A stretch of DNA of 40,683 nt. It comes from Viridothelium virens. Lineage: Eukaryota > Ascomycota > Dothideomycetes > Trypetheliales > Trypetheliaceae. The notes beneath the pieces were generated by a model. It did no database searches. It saw only the letters and a program-made list of their open reading frames with translations, and was not told the origin of the DNA. The position numbers and the translations under genes were made by a program. The stretch covers positions 1-40,683 of the forward strand of contig ML991892.1 in NCBI GenBank assembly GCA_010094025.1, written 5' to 3'. Of this stretch, positions 10,973-23,860 are shown one piece after another; the stretch's first letter is position 1; the number at the start of each line of letters is the position of its first letter.

Positions 10973-13799
10973 AGGATGTAAATAAATAAATCTATTAATT
11001 ACCTTTAATAAGTAGAAGTGCTAAAGCTTTTAAAATTACTAATCCTGGTATTAATTCCTTAATTATAATTAGATTAATTAATAAATAATAATAAGATAAA
11101 GTTAGTTATAATTTATAAAATAAGCATGTCCCTAATTAAAAGGCGCAAGGCTGGGCTCTAAAAGTAGCTAAATTTATACTAAATTATTACTTATTAGAGA
11201 TCTTTCTTTTATATAGAAATTATAATATTATATTTTAGTTTTATAAAATTATTAAAGCTAATTATTAAATTCTTTAAAAAGGCCTAATAAATGCCAGTAA
11301 AAAGCTAATTTTAAAGCAACTTATTAAACCAAACCTCCGCAAGTTTTTATAACTTTTTTAAAACTTCTTAAAAGCTTCCACATAAACTTTTGCGCAACTT
11401 ATTACACAGCAATTCTTGCTAACCCTTAGGCTGCCCAGAACTTTAAAAAAAACCAATTAAGGGCTTATGCAAATGCCCACCTCTGGATAATCTAATTAAT
11501 ACCCCTAAGAGATTATAAGGGGCATAATAGGCGGGCAGCCTAGGGTTATACTGGGTGCTTTCTTATTAGCTAATAATAAAGTTAAAGCAGAAATACTGGG
11601 TATTAAAAGGGCCGGCTAGGATAATTAAAAAAGTTGCCTTATTTATAATTACTTAGTCATCCCTAATATTTATAACTCCCAGCGCATTACAGAAGATAGA
11701 TACAATTTATAAGCCTAAGGCAACCTAATTAGCGCGGGTAAGAGCTAGGCTGGGGACATATACTGGAGCTTAAGAGGCGCAAGCAGACAAGCTTAATTCT
11801 TCCTTTTATAAAGCAGTTATACACTGCATATGCGGTGTTATTATTGCTGTGGCTATACCAATAAGTTAATAAAAGAACTGAGATAATAATAGATTACTTA
11901 TAAAGGTTATATTTAGCAGTACTTTTATCCAAAAAGCAATTAGTATAGGTACTATTTATTAGCGCCCTGCTATCTATAATAAAGAGGACATAATTATAGT
12001 AATAACCTAAGTTATTTTGGCAGCAGTTATATGTATTATTATTATTAATTATCTGACCAGCAGCAATATGCAAAATTATGGAAGGGAGATAGGACTGGTA
12101 ATGCAATGTACTAAGTTGCCCTTTGCTTTTATAAAAGTTGGGCTAATAAATTAACCAAAGCTTTATGCAGTACTTATAGCCCCAGGCTGCTAATTTAGTA
12201 TATACACCAGCTGGTATAAACTCACCTTCTTTAGCAGCTATAACCAGGCCCTGCAGCATAAATTAGATATCCTTTAAAGTAATAAAGGTGCTTAAATTCT
12301 TTTTTTTAATTATAATAAAATAAGAATAGCCTAATTAAATAAAAAAAAAAAAAAGCAGCTATTACTTATTATAGTAATTAAGTCTTACAAAAGGCTTCCT
12401 CTTATCCAGACCTTTACTAAAACATTTATTATTATCACCAGCACAGCTTGCTATTAAGCCTAAACCAGATATATTTATTATAGCCATAGCAAAGGTAATA
12501 AGCTAAGTAAATTTAAAAAGAAAACAAAAGAATTAAAGAGGCTTAAGAAGCTGGAGGGTGGTAAAGCTAAAGCTAAAAGATAGTGTAAGAGAGAGATAAA
12601 AATAAAGCATAGCACTGCTTTTATGCTAGTTCTATTCCTTAATTAAATAGGCAGCTATCTAATCTTAATTGGGCTTTTAAATTTATTATTTACTGCCTTA
12701 TTAAAATAAACCGGATTTTATTAAATTTACCTAGGACCTGCCAGCAAATTCTAAGGGATTATAAGAATAATAAAGCTCTTCTTCAGGGTTAGAATCTACA
12801 ACACATTAGCCTGACTAGGCTGGGGAGGAGAAAGAGGGCGATTAGGTATAATTAATTAATGCGACTGTTAAAGGGGCAGAGAAAAAGGTAGGAATAAGGG
12901 CACATAATTAGGACAGATAATTAATAAGGGGAAGGGGACTTTTATAAATATCAAAAGCAGCGCTGGTGTGATACCTAAATAAGGCCCAGCATAAGTATAA
13001 GACTAGCCGGAAATAGGCTGCACTAAGACTAATATTTCTTTAATAAGTTTAAGTTTTTATAATTTAAGTCTCCTCTTAGAATAAGTCTTTTGCTGCTTTT
13101 ATAAAATAGTACACTAATATTATAATTTATATCTGGCGGCTGTAGGTAGGTACTTATAAACATACATAAGGATATATCCCTATTACCTATCTAAACTGCT
13201 TAAAAAAGCTTTAGGCAGGGTATGCGGCATAGTTTATACTTATTTATTTATTTATAAATTTTATACATAATAAAATAAAATAAACCAGTTTATCTTAATC
13301 TTATACAGTATTTTAATAGTCCAACCCAGCTAGAGTTTAGCCTAAGCTTGCGTAAAGTCAGACTTTAGCAAAACCAGCCTCCGCCCAAAAAATAAAGATG
13401 TGCTAAAGTAAGTACCCTTATACCTACAGTTTCCTAAAACCTACATCTTATTATTAGATATAAAGCTACTAAGCATATTTATAATTCTCCTTCTTTTTCC
13501 TTCCCTCTTCCTTTAAATAATTTTCCTTTCCATTCTATTATATTCTAATTAACTTTAGATTTATTATTACTTACATTACTTAGCTATTCTTTTAAACTAT
13601 TTAATTATTATACTTACCCAGTGTAAGCTAAAGTTACTTAATTTAATAGCAATTTAATAACATAAATTATTAATAAAAGTTTAAACTCCCTTAAATTAAT
13701 TGTAAAAAGCCGCTTTCCACCCCAAGTTCTTAGCAGCATATTATTAATTCTTTTGTAATAATTTTTATAAACTTAGGCAAATTAAATATAACCACTCTT
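10973..13799. other. Unresolved degraded region between integrase remnant and recombinase
   Basis: Several moderately open plus-strand stretches occur, including a lysine-rich frame near 12460-12600 and one near 12640-12840, but none could be matched to a family. There is a run of 14 A at 12341-12354. A GGTAGGTAC motif lies at 13142-13152 and a CT-rich tract at 13480-13560 upstream of the DUF3435 gene. A 70-codon minus-strand open frame at 11894-12106 has no supporting features. Confidence 0.4.
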
Positions 13800-16061
13800 T
13801 AGCAATAATTAATAATATTAACCGCATCTCCATAAGATGGGTTAGGTAAGGTCCCTTCCTCCTACCAGCATGCCTTATTATTAATTTACCCAAATATTAT
13901 AAAAATACTAATTAGAATCCTTATTTAGCAATTTGGGAGGGTTTAATTTAGGAGGTTATTACCTTTTTTTAATAAAATCTAAATAATTATAACACACAAA
14001 AATAATTAAGCATTTATTAATATTTTAAATATTGGCTATAATTTTATTAAAAATTTATTAACTAGGAGTAGCCCTTAGAATATGTGGAAGGTGTTAAAAA
14101 TGTATATAAGTTTTTAGCCATCCCTTTAGGATGCACAAGTTTAATTAAGGGGATAGTATATTAATAAACCCATAATAAAAGCCTATAAGCTAAATACCCG
14201 CCTAAATAAAAAACCAGTAATAAATATAAATAATCTTTTTTTTATCCTTTACTATTACTGGGTTTAGGATACCTTATAATTTTTAGAGCTGCGGCAGTTT
14301 CTGCAGTTAGCGTTTCTAATACTTATTTTTGCATATACAGCATCCCAATTAGGCGCACTAATCCATGCGAAGGGGAATGCAAATATGGTGCGCAAATGCG
14401 CTCTTGCAGGCTACATAATTAGAAATACACTTAGCATTAATAATAATAACGCTAGGGATAAAGATATTTAGCAGAATAATAAGCACAATACTGCTAATTA
14501 GAGTAATATTAAGGGAGATAAAAGTTAAATTCTAACCAAAGTTATTTATACTCTTTATTATAAACACATTACTCTCACCCTTCTACCCAATCCGGGCGGT
14601 AAGAGGGACCTCCTAACTATGGAGTTAGACCTCCAGTTTACTAAAGGATGGCAATAAAATTATAAATGGTAAGTGTACTATTATAATATGTGCAGAACCC
14701 GCTAACGCTTTTGCAGAAAGGTGTATTATTTTTATAAAGTTAATAACTTAATTTTTAACCCAGTAATCTATATAATTACCCTTGGGATCCTTAATAATAC
14801 CTTTAAGCTATCCTTTAAATTTATATAAAACATCTTTAGTCTGTAAGTCCTTACCCCACATTAGAGTATGCGCTTAAGGTGGAAAAGGGCCTGGGAAGAA
14901 AAGCCAGTTTTCTAATAGGCTGTAAAGACCTATAATAATTATTAAATATTAAATAAATAGCCCTTAAAGTATAATACCTTTCTAAAAAATCTCTAGTGTT
15001 TAAGTTTAATAGCTAGAATAATGCAAATACTTAATCCATACAACATCCAGTAAGGCGCTAATAAAGCTATTAATAAAGTTGCCACCTAAGCACTCTTATA
15101 ACAAGTTATAAGACATTAAAATATAGGTATTTTCCAGGCTTATATTAATAAGCATGTTTAATATAATATTTAGGCTGCTTTCCTTAGCCGTCCTTTAATA
15201 AATGTGCTGTTTAAGGCTATAGCCCATATGGGCTGCAATATAGATCTATAAGCTCTTATTAAGCTTACTAATTCTAAGATTAGCATGCTTTAAACATATT
15301 TATGGATTATTAACCTTTAAGAAGCATAAAATAGCCTTTATAAAAAAGCTTAGCAAATGTATGGTATTATTAAAAAGGCGGTAGCAGTTAGCAGCCCTAT
15401 ATATAACATGTATAATAAGGCCCATTATAAGCTAAAAAGCGTAAAGAAGTTTTTAAAGAGGGAGAAAAAGAAAGAATTTTAGGCAGCCTTTTTTAATAGG
15501 ATTAAAACTAAGGATGCATAAAAATAATTAAAGGGCTTATTACTTAATAAAGATAATACTATATAAAAGTTAGTATTAGCGCGGACTGCTAAAAGAGAGT
15601 AGGTTGCTAAGCTCCTCCTTAAAGCGCCTTTTGGTCTTACTATAAAAGAGAAACATTATTACTAAATTTATATTATTAAGGCTTTAGTTAAACTTTATAA
15701 AACCTTAAATACTTTAATCACAAATAGGCAGCTATAAGCAAGCAATAGGGGCAGTTCTAAGCCAGACTTATTACCTATTATAAAGCTAGAACCTATCCAG
15801 CCCATAAATAATTAATGTGTGTTTTATTTTTATAAGAATAGTTAGTTTAGGGAATTTACTTACCTTAATAAAGTAAAGGAGTATGTAAAGAAATAATATT
15901 TTAAGTTCTTTGGTTTAGAAGACCTAATTCTATATCCAGATAAATATTACTGCTAATTTAAAATTATCCTTTATAGCCATAGTTACTTTAAAAATCACAT
16001 AGTTATAATGCACGGATATTATTTCTTCCTTATGCAGAATAGCAATAAAAGAGGTTATTAA
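13800..16061 (+). pseudogene. DUF3435 tyrosine recombinase (Starship-captain family), RIP-inactivated
   Basis: A single frame holds from at least 13800 to a stop at 16059-16061. In order it reads NMWKVLKMY, a HHWV-type block (ILYYYWV, about 14250), TASQLGAL (14337-14360; family TxxRPGAL, so the first catalytic Arg at 14346-14348 is Gln), NLIFNPVIYIITLGI, LRWKRAWEEKPVF, IQ*GANKA (15045-15065; family RRGAANA), QVIRH with His at 15114-15116, and FQAYINKHV with the candidate nucleophile Tyr at 15141-15143. Downstream come the LTNSKI helix region, YNKAHYKLKSVKKFLKR, and a C-terminal Cys/His module with CVFYFYKN, FKFFG, ILYPDKYYC and HSYFKNHIVIMHG. This matches the DUF3435 (FluG-like) layout of about 700 residues. 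DUF3435 includes the recombinases that mobilise Starships; whether this copy headed an element is not shown. Confidence 0.88.
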
Positions 16062-16389
16062 ATAGCAATTTATTTAATAAATTAGCATCCCTTTTACTGT
16101 CTACCTTATTAAATAGGCAACCTCTTAGGAGTAAGCAATAAATAATCTCAATGTTTCTAGGGCTAAAAAATTACTTCTATTAAATATAAAAGCATTGCTA
16201 TAATAAGACTACTTTATTTCTTCTTTTTTATTAATAATTAGCAAAACTTAGCTTCTTTGCAAAGCCGACCTACTGGCAACTGGTAAAACTCAGCCTAATG
16301 CTATAATATTATAATCTTTGCTATATTCTAGAGCTATTATTACCTATAGAACTAAAAAGATATAATAATATTAGGCTTTAAAAATTATA

Positions 16390-16705
16390 AATTGGGTCCT
16401 TAACCTTAGCAGCTATAGGGTTTACTTTAAGCATTAAGCTTAGCTAAAGCATAAAATAAATGCGTGCTCTTATGCTCTGCTATTAAGTATGCCTTATAAG
16501 ATGCAATAACGCAGAGCAAATTTTATAGCATATATATATTCTTGCAATTTTATAAGGTCAGCGCCCCTCTTATGCGTGGTGGTGGGTACTATGCGGCTTT
16601 TTAGAGCTATTCTACTTTTACTGCTTTTTTTATTTTTATTCTATGCTTCTTTTATTTTTATTTGCAATAAAATAGTAAATTAAAGGTTTATTAATTAGAT
16701 TCTAT
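16390..16705 (+). repeat. Dispersed direct repeat, copy B
   Basis: Homologous to 3360-3720, same orientation, about 13 kb away. It lies some 330 bp beyond the stop of the DUF3435 gene. Shared blocks include CATTAAGCTTAGCTAAAGCA with TAAAATAAA and, further on, TTATTTTTATT and TTTATTAATTA. Most differences are C/T or G/A, with one block of about 70 bp missing relative to copy A. Confidence 0.7.
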
Positions 16706-17579
16706 TCCTAATTTTTTGATTATACCCTAGTCTAGCTACTAATATGTGGAATGCCCCTATTATTCTTTATTCTTTATTTTATTAACTATATGCTATTTTA
16801 ATATATTATCCCCTAGCCCTTAAGAACTGGATAGTGTTATATTTTTTTATTGCTTATGGATAATTAATACACTCTATGTAAAAGAAACTGGTTGCTAAAT
16901 TATTATAATTTTAAAGTCCGGTACTGCTATTATACCAGTATAAATTATAAATAATACTATTATATATAATTAAATTATTATGCGGGGTGCAGTTATTAGT
17001 TATAATTAGGTAATAAAGGGTGCTTAAGCCTGGGTTAAAGGAACTAAGCTGGTAATAAAGGGGTGGCAGCAGTAGAACACAGCTATTATAAGGAGTAAGG
17101 AAGGCCTAGCAGTAGCCTATAAGGTCCATGCTTATGCAAAGGTAAGTTGCTACTGCTAAAGCAGCGCTAGCAATTCTAAGTAATAATATAAGTAGGAGGC
17201 TGTATATAGTATGTACTGGTTTAGACTATCAGCTTAATAAAATAGTAGAGGGGAATTTAAATAGAATTATTTTAAATAAGGGTAGGCTGCCTAAATAAAA
17301 ATAAGAATAGAATAGTCTATGGATGCGGTTTATCTTCCTGCTGTTCCTTATATTAGCTAATTAATGCTAAATTAATTGTTAGGAAACCTTAATTATTAAC
17401 TCTAAAGATTTGATATTATGCTATGTGTATAATTTAATACTGTAATTTACTTATATATTTAAATTAAATATTAGATGTATACCAGCATTTTGCGCAACTT
17501 ACTTAATAATGCGGGCTAATTAACAGTCTAAATCTTATGTCCTTAATACTAATATAATAAATAATAAATAAGCTTTAAA
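16706..17579. other. A+T-rich spacer
   Basis: No supported gene. A somewhat less mutated patch at about 17030-17350 contains several G-rich purine stretches but no frame or repeat that I can defend. Confidence 0.4.
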
Positions 17580-19220
17580 AAAAGGGCGAGGTTAAATATC
17601 CCATAAATTTTAATAGCCTTTTATATTATAAAAACTAATCACCTTTTTAATTTATAGTTTTTGCACTGCCTCTTCTTTAGTTGGTACATTTTATTGCAAT
17701 TTATTAATATACTTTAAGGTGGATTAATAAATTATCTTAGCCTTTAGATATAATAATATAATACTTTAATTTAAGTCTTTTTAATTCCGGATTAGCTTAC
17801 AGAACTTTTTTATAACATTTTTTAAGATAATATTAAAATGTGTTAGTAGCTAAAAAATAAGGTATGCCTTTTTTTTAATCTTTAGTTATTGCTTTTAATT
17901 ATTTTTATTTTTTACCCACAACACCTTATAATCCGCTGGCTGGCTATTCTTAATAAAAAGGCTATACTTATAAAGATTAATAAGTTCTTTAATTAAACCT
18001 TTAATTTTAGGTGCTAAAAGTCTATTATAATATAATATTACATAAATTATAAGGTCTCCTTAAATAAACCTAATATTTAATTTAATAATTTTAGTATAGG
18101 TTTTAGCATTTTTTTAGGTATTTAGGGCGGCCTTTAGGTTTCCTTTCTCTTCTTAAATTTTCTCCCACTTAGACTTATAATTAGTTTTTAGCAGAGTGTT
18201 AGCTCTTAATTAAGTACAGCAGGGAAGTCTTACCCTAATAATATTTATTTAAATATGCTAATTTTTTAAAAGCTGATATAATTTTTTACTTTACCTTATT
18301 AATTTCTTCCTCCTTAATAATTTTTTTATTATTAATAAAGAAATAGACCTTGCTTTTATGCCCAGGGTTCCTAAATAAGTTTATAATACTTATTTAAATC
18401 CAGAAGTTTTTTAATACTTATGAATAGAAAAATAAAACTCTAATATAAGGTTCAGCCCTTTTCAGCCGCATAAGCTGCTGCTTATGGGGAAGGAAATTAG
18501 CAATTATGCCTTAATATCCTAAGCATGGGTGGAGAGATTATGCCGCACCCTAGGTAATTAATAATAACAATTCTTTAAGGCAAAGCGCTGCGCAGGCGTA
18601 CTTTTTTTAAGCAGTTATAAACCTTTTTTTGTCCATCTATTTAAGGGCATAATTTTATGCTTTATTGCTTTAAAATAACTAAAATTAGAGCCTTTTATAA
18701 ACTGGGTTACTTTAACCCTAATATAAAAAGTTTAGCTGCTAAAGGTTGTATGCCAGTATTTAACTTAGTCCATAATTTTACCTTACACTTATGAAGGCTT
18801 AATTAAGCCGGAATAAAGGATAAAATACCCAGCGCATTATAAGGTGCTGCTTATAAATAATATAATAATTTTTTTATAAGCAATTTTAATAGGTTTAACT
18901 TAACTTTATTGCATAATTAGTTATACACACTCCAGCTTTATTAAGGTATAAAAAAATAGTTATCCAAAGATTTATCCATCTTTTTTTATAACTTCTTTTA
19001 TTATAATTTTAGGTATTTTTTAGACTTTTTACTGGATTATAAAGTAGGTAAATTTTAAATATTTACTTTATTGGACAGCTTTTAAGTAAATTAGGTAGTT
19101 AAAAAAATAGCCTTTTAGGAATTTGTAAGGCTCTTAAAGCAATTTTACTTACACTTTTATTTTTGCATAAGCAAGTGCTATAATATAAATACTGCTTATA
19201 AAATTATTACTTATAATTTT
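17580..19220 (-). pseudogene. Unidentified protein-coding gene remnant Y
   Basis: Minus-strand frame with stops at RIP-type codons. The upstream part (about 19220-18640) contains MDKSLDNYFFIP, SWSVYN, YNALGILSFIPA, LSLHKCKVKLWTKLNTGIQP. The downstream part (about 18405-17580) contains RNPGHKSKVYFFINNKKI, KKLAYLNKYY, TSLLYLIKS, VGENLRRERKPKGRPKYL, ASGL, GIPYFLATNTF and ELKRLKLKYYIIISKG. The middle (18420-18640) is less clear and may hold an intron. The lysine- and tyrosine-rich look partly reflects G-to-A changes. No family recognised. Confidence 0.42.
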
Positions 19221-20124
19221 TACACTAAGCTTATGTTTTATAAAATAAATATTTATACGCATTTTATCCCTTGCATTCCCCAGTCTTACTTCCTTAACCT
19301 TAATAAGAACCTATACTAAATAGTTTATTAGTATATTTTTTTCTTTAAAAATATTAATAAAAAAATGCTCCACATATTAAAAAAAATTATTAAGCAATAT
19401 AAGGATTTAGTATCTTTTAGCATCTGCTATTACATATAAATTATAAAGTCCATACTTAGGATCCTGCTTATAAGTAAGAGTGTGTTAAAAAAGGCCTATA
19501 AGGTGCTTTATAATATAGTACTTATTTTATAAATCCCTAACCCATACTGTAAGTAAATTATACTCCCTTTAATCTATATTAAGGACTTTATTTTAGTTTT
19601 TTTTTTTAAGAAAGCTTATAAGAGTTATTATTTTATTATTAAATAAGGCCTGCTAATGTAAGTACCTAATGGGTCCAGTTACGCAATTAAGAAAGCTTTA
19701 GGTTAATCTTATTAAGGGTTATTAGCTATAATAAGGTAAGCAGCTTTATAGTCTTAAGCACCTTAGGATTAGGATAAAAAGCTTATATGCCTTATATTTA
19801 ACCCTTTATATTAATAATATAATTTATGGTTGTAAGGAGGATTTTTGTAGAGTCTAGACTGCATACTTTTATACTTTATTTATTAAGCCTTATTTATGTT
19901 TAAGATTTATTATAAAGTTATTGCATGTTTATATTAATAATAATTTGCTTACACTAAACTAAAATATTAATTATTGCAGTTAATTTTAAAGTTATTTTTT
20001 TAATATTAGACTTAATATTACCTAAAGATTATAATAAGTAAGAAAGTAAGCTAGCTAATAAACCCACTATATAATTGCCTTTTTTATTATTAATCCTAAT
20101 CTTTATAAGTTTTTTTAGCAAAAG
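19221..20124. other. A+T-rich spacer
   Basis: No frame, repeat or motif that I can support. Composition is extreme, with many TA-rich runs. Confidence 0.4.
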
Positions 20125-21010
20125 TGTTATAAGCCCTGGATCCAATTTTTTTTAACACTTCTTATCTTAGAGTACCTACTTTGCTGCCCAATACACCTAT
20201 CTCTGTGCTGTGCCTGCCATCTTTATTCCTGCTACCTCCCTTATTAATATAAGTATATGTTCCTCTTGCTAGGATGCTTTAATAAAGAAGTCTGATCTGG
20301 GATAAAGGCCAAAGGGCATTAATGCCCGAGATTGTATCCCGGATTATGCCACTTTAACAACAGAGCGGCACACTGATATTGTTTATAAAGTAGATCCAAT
20401 CAACATAGCCTTGGAGGTGGTGTTTACTACATCTCACGCGCGCTCGGATCCCTTTATGTAGATCCTTACGCCCTGTAGTTATTAGTTTATTTCCCTTCGC
20501 CCTTACCTAGAGGGAGGTCTATATAGCAGCCTGCACCTTGGGCGACCTAGATAGGTTAATTAAGTTCTTTCCTCCGATTTAGTTATTTGTTACAACATTA
20601 CACGCCGCAGCAGGAAATTGTTATGTGCCTTAGCTGAGATTGTTTGTATGCCAGCTAGCCTCCATAATCAGAAAAGCTACTGTGATTAATATTGCATAAT
20701 TTAGGTCTTTGGTTTCTGCGCCATAAATAAACAGCATGAACCTGTCTGGAGCCTGCGTGTTGTTAGCTCATTGCGGTTATAATCTTCAGCATACATGGTA
20801 GGTCTTAATCGCATCCTAGTAAGCTCCGGTGACTCGGAAGTGCCACGGGATCTGTAAGCGGGGCCGCATTAGACTATTGCTGTGCCTTATTGTGGCAGTT
20901 TTCCTAACAAACCTGCTTTTCTAAATTTGTTATAATTTTAAATAAAGCGGGAGCAGCTCCCTGCAGTCTTGCTTGCACAATATGTTGCACGGCTAAGAAA
21001 AGGTGAGTAA
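20125..21010. other. Lightly mutated island, possible relic LTR
   Basis: In contrast to both flanks this stretch keeps many CG and CA dinucleotides (for example CTCACGCGCGCTCGG near 20435 and CTCCGGTGACTCGG near 20825). A plus-strand TATA-like TCTATATAGC lies at about 20518. The left end reads TGTTATAAGCCC (20125), resembling an LTR terminus, and a TGTTACA occurs at 20588-20594, giving a possible 470-bp TG..CA unit, but the flanking 5-mers do not match as a target duplication. No coding frame was found. It may be a single-copy or sub-threshold segment that escaped RIP. Confidence 0.4.
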
Positions 21011-22398
21011 GGTATAGATTCCCAAGAGGGTGCTTAATGTACACTAATTATCTAATATTATGTGACTTTATATGGCAAAGTATGCAATATAATAAATAAA
21101 TTTTATATGTAGTGTAAATCTATATAAAAATAACAAGTTTATGTTATCTAAAATTTATTAATTTTAGCCAAAATTTTTAGTATTAAATATAAGATCTCTG
21201 CAGTTTTAATATATTTAGGCTCTTTTTAGTACTTACATTTTACCTCTTGCGCATAAATAAAGCATGCATTTATTAATCTGGCTTAAAGAGCACTAATCTA
21301 AAAGCAGCTAGCACAGTTTTAGCACTATCCGCTAACTTTAATAGCTTATAGCTTCTATAATATTAAACCTTAATAAAAAGCTTTATTAATTATGTATTAA
21401 CTTAATATTATAAATTATTTACTATGTATAAGGACTAAAATATTAATCTATTATATTAAATAATTATTATATTAGGCTGTAAATTTATGTTTAATTAAGC
21501 TTTTTTAGCTAAAGTAATCCACTAATTTACTGCGGTTAATATAATTTAGACTGCGGGGGTGGGCAAACTAATTATAAAGACTTAATTAGCACCTGCTGCC
21601 TAATCCCCTTTATATTCTTAAGATATTGCATAAAGTATTATTATACCGCGCTTTGTTAAGCAGCTAAGCAGCTGCGCAGTTAAACTAAAAAGCAGCGCGT
21701 ACTTAGCATTATAGGCCTGTAAAATAAATAGTCAGTGTTTATTAAAAAGTATGCATTTTATATTAAGTAATAAATAAAAAAGAAGTACTTCCTAATTTTT
21801 ATATAATAATGCTGATTAAAAGCTTCTTTATAGAGCTACTTAATTAAATCCTTAAATTATTATTATTAAGGGATGTGGAGAGCTTTATAGCAGCACTATT
21901 AGGAATATATTATTATTTATAAGGTTTATATAAGCAATAGGCATTACCTATAAAATTATTAATGGGCATGTTTATAAAGCCTAAATCTATCCTTAATAGT
22001 TTTGCGGCCTCTGGAGGTCTTATTTATAGTAATTTAGCCCTAAAGCATCTTATTCCTAGCAGCTTATAATAAGATGCACTAATTAAGATTTTTATTCTGG
22101 TACAGGCCTCCTTACTTTATATTATAATTTCGGCCCTTGCCTATAATAATATTACCTAGGAAATTATAAAAGAGTGGTTTTGGGGATTATTAGGTAAAAG
22201 GGTTGCTAAAATATTGTATGCCTATGGCGAACTTTAATATGCAATCCATACTGCACTTTTTAATAAAAATGCCTAAATAATAAGCACAAAATTTTTGCAC
22301 ACACTCTTATATTAAAGCTTTATAAAATAAATACCTTACTTAATTTCCTTAATAATATTATAGTCACCTTATAATATACTCTCTTTAGGACTTATAAC
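21011..22398. other. A+T-rich spacer before remnant U
   Basis: Short open stretches occur on the plus strand around 22150-22390, but none continues into a recognisable protein. Nothing else supported. Confidence 0.4.
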
Positions 22399-23860
22399 AT
22401 GTTATTAATACAGTGCAGTTATTATATTTCTGGCCTATTTAATATTGCTTAAGGTAAAGTAATCACACCTGCAGAAGAAAGGCCTATAAAATTTCTAATT
22501 CTTAATACCTTATAGAATATTTTACCTAAAGTCTTATCCTTTTATTCTAGCCATATAAAATACTTTATTAGCGCGTTTATTATGGCATATTTTGGTGCCT
22601 TAAATACTTATAATAATTAATTAATTATTTAAAAGCAGGCTGGGAAACTTATTCCTAATACGGATTTATAAGAAGGTAATTATTAAGAATATAAAGTACT
22701 TAATTAATATTTTAATTCTAATCTTAATATTTTATTTTTAATTACCAAAAATAACTTTAGGTTTATACTTAATTTATAATTATATTTAATTACTTTATTA
22801 TATTAATTGTTATAGTCTATAAGTTATTATTATAATTATCTCCAGTTTATTAAAGCATTATACTGGCGGGAATATGCAAGTTATTAAAGAAGCTATTATA
22901 ATTCTAAATGCGCTCCAAAATTCACCCTTTTCCCTAGACACAATCCTCTAATCCTACCCTCTTTAGTCCATAGATTTTTAGGTCCTATTTTATGCTAAGA
23001 AGAGTCCTTAGATTAAAGCTTTGCACACTTATTAAAAAATTACAGCCTTTAGTATAATTTAGAGTGTTAAAAACTTAATACTTAATACAATTTTAATTAG
23101 GCCTTTAACAATAATACATAATTATATATATTGCTATTAGAATATAATAATAATAGCTGTATGTATGTAAATCTTCCTTACTTTAGCAGAACCTTACTAA
23201 TCTAAGTTATTAGCTATGCTATGTAGCTTTATAATAATAATATTAGGGCACTTAAGTTAAGGTTAATATAATATTATAACAGGAAAATAAAGATAAAGTA
23301 TATAGCACTAAAAATGTTTTTATAAAAAGGCAGGAATTATTATTTAAAAAAAAGCTTATATCTATCTTTTTATGCTATTAGGGGCTGGGATAGCGGACTT
23401 TATTTATACTTAGCAATTAGAAGAATTTTAATATTAATTATTATATAATTAAAGATATTAAAAAAAGATAATTACTGTTATTAAAAGATTAAATAAGTAT
23501 ATATATATAAAATAAAATGTGGGTATTAAATAAATTATTTTTTATTTTAGTTGCTAATTATTATAGTAATTTTAATGCCCTTTACTTCCTGGAATAACTT
23601 TAAAATTAACTTAATTATTATTTTTTTAAACTTTATAATATTATAATTAAACTTATTTATCCAACTTTATATTTCCTTCCTAATATTTGCTAGATTTGCT
23701 TTATATTATTAATTTAAGCTTTTTAAATTAAATTCTTAAATTTGCGCCTTTTAATTAATATTTATGCGCAAGTTATAAATCTTAGGATTTTCTTTATTTA
23801 TTATCTTTATTTATCCCTTATCGCTAACTTTTTTAACACACTTATTTAACACTCCTAATA
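22399..23860 (+). pseudogene. Unidentified protein-coding gene remnant U
   Basis: From an ATG at 22399 one plus-strand frame stays in phase for about 1.46 kb (around 485 codons), broken only by stops at likely Gln/Arg/Trp positions. Readable blocks, in order: MLLIQCSYYISGLFNIA, GKVITPAEERPIKFL, VLSFYSSHIKYFISAFI, MAYFGALNTYNN, ALYWREYASY, KCAPKFTLFPRHNPL, LPSLVHRFLGPILC, LYLSFYAIRGWDSGLYLYL, MPFTSWNNFKI and CAF.LIFMRKL. The density of aromatic residues and the lack of frameshifts over this length argue for a once functional protein. I do not recognise the family. Confidence 0.5.

Noticed and set aside
11894-12106. Minus-strand 70-codon open frame
   Set aside because: No motif, no extension past its ends in a stop-tolerant reading, composition like random A+T-rich sequence.
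12341-12354. Poly(A) run as the 3' end of a LINE insertion
   Set aside because: No reverse transcriptase or endonuclease motifs upstream and no target duplication seen.
14580-14660. Possible tRNA-like fold around an inverted TAACT/AGTTA pair
   Set aside because: The stretch reads in frame as part of the DUF3435 recombinase (LLPNPGGKRDLL) and has no tRNA arm layout.
20125-20594. Solo LTR with TG..CA ends
   Set aside because: TATA-like box and ends fit, but the flanking five bases (AAAAG and ACATT) do not match and no second copy is visible, so it is only mentioned within the island.
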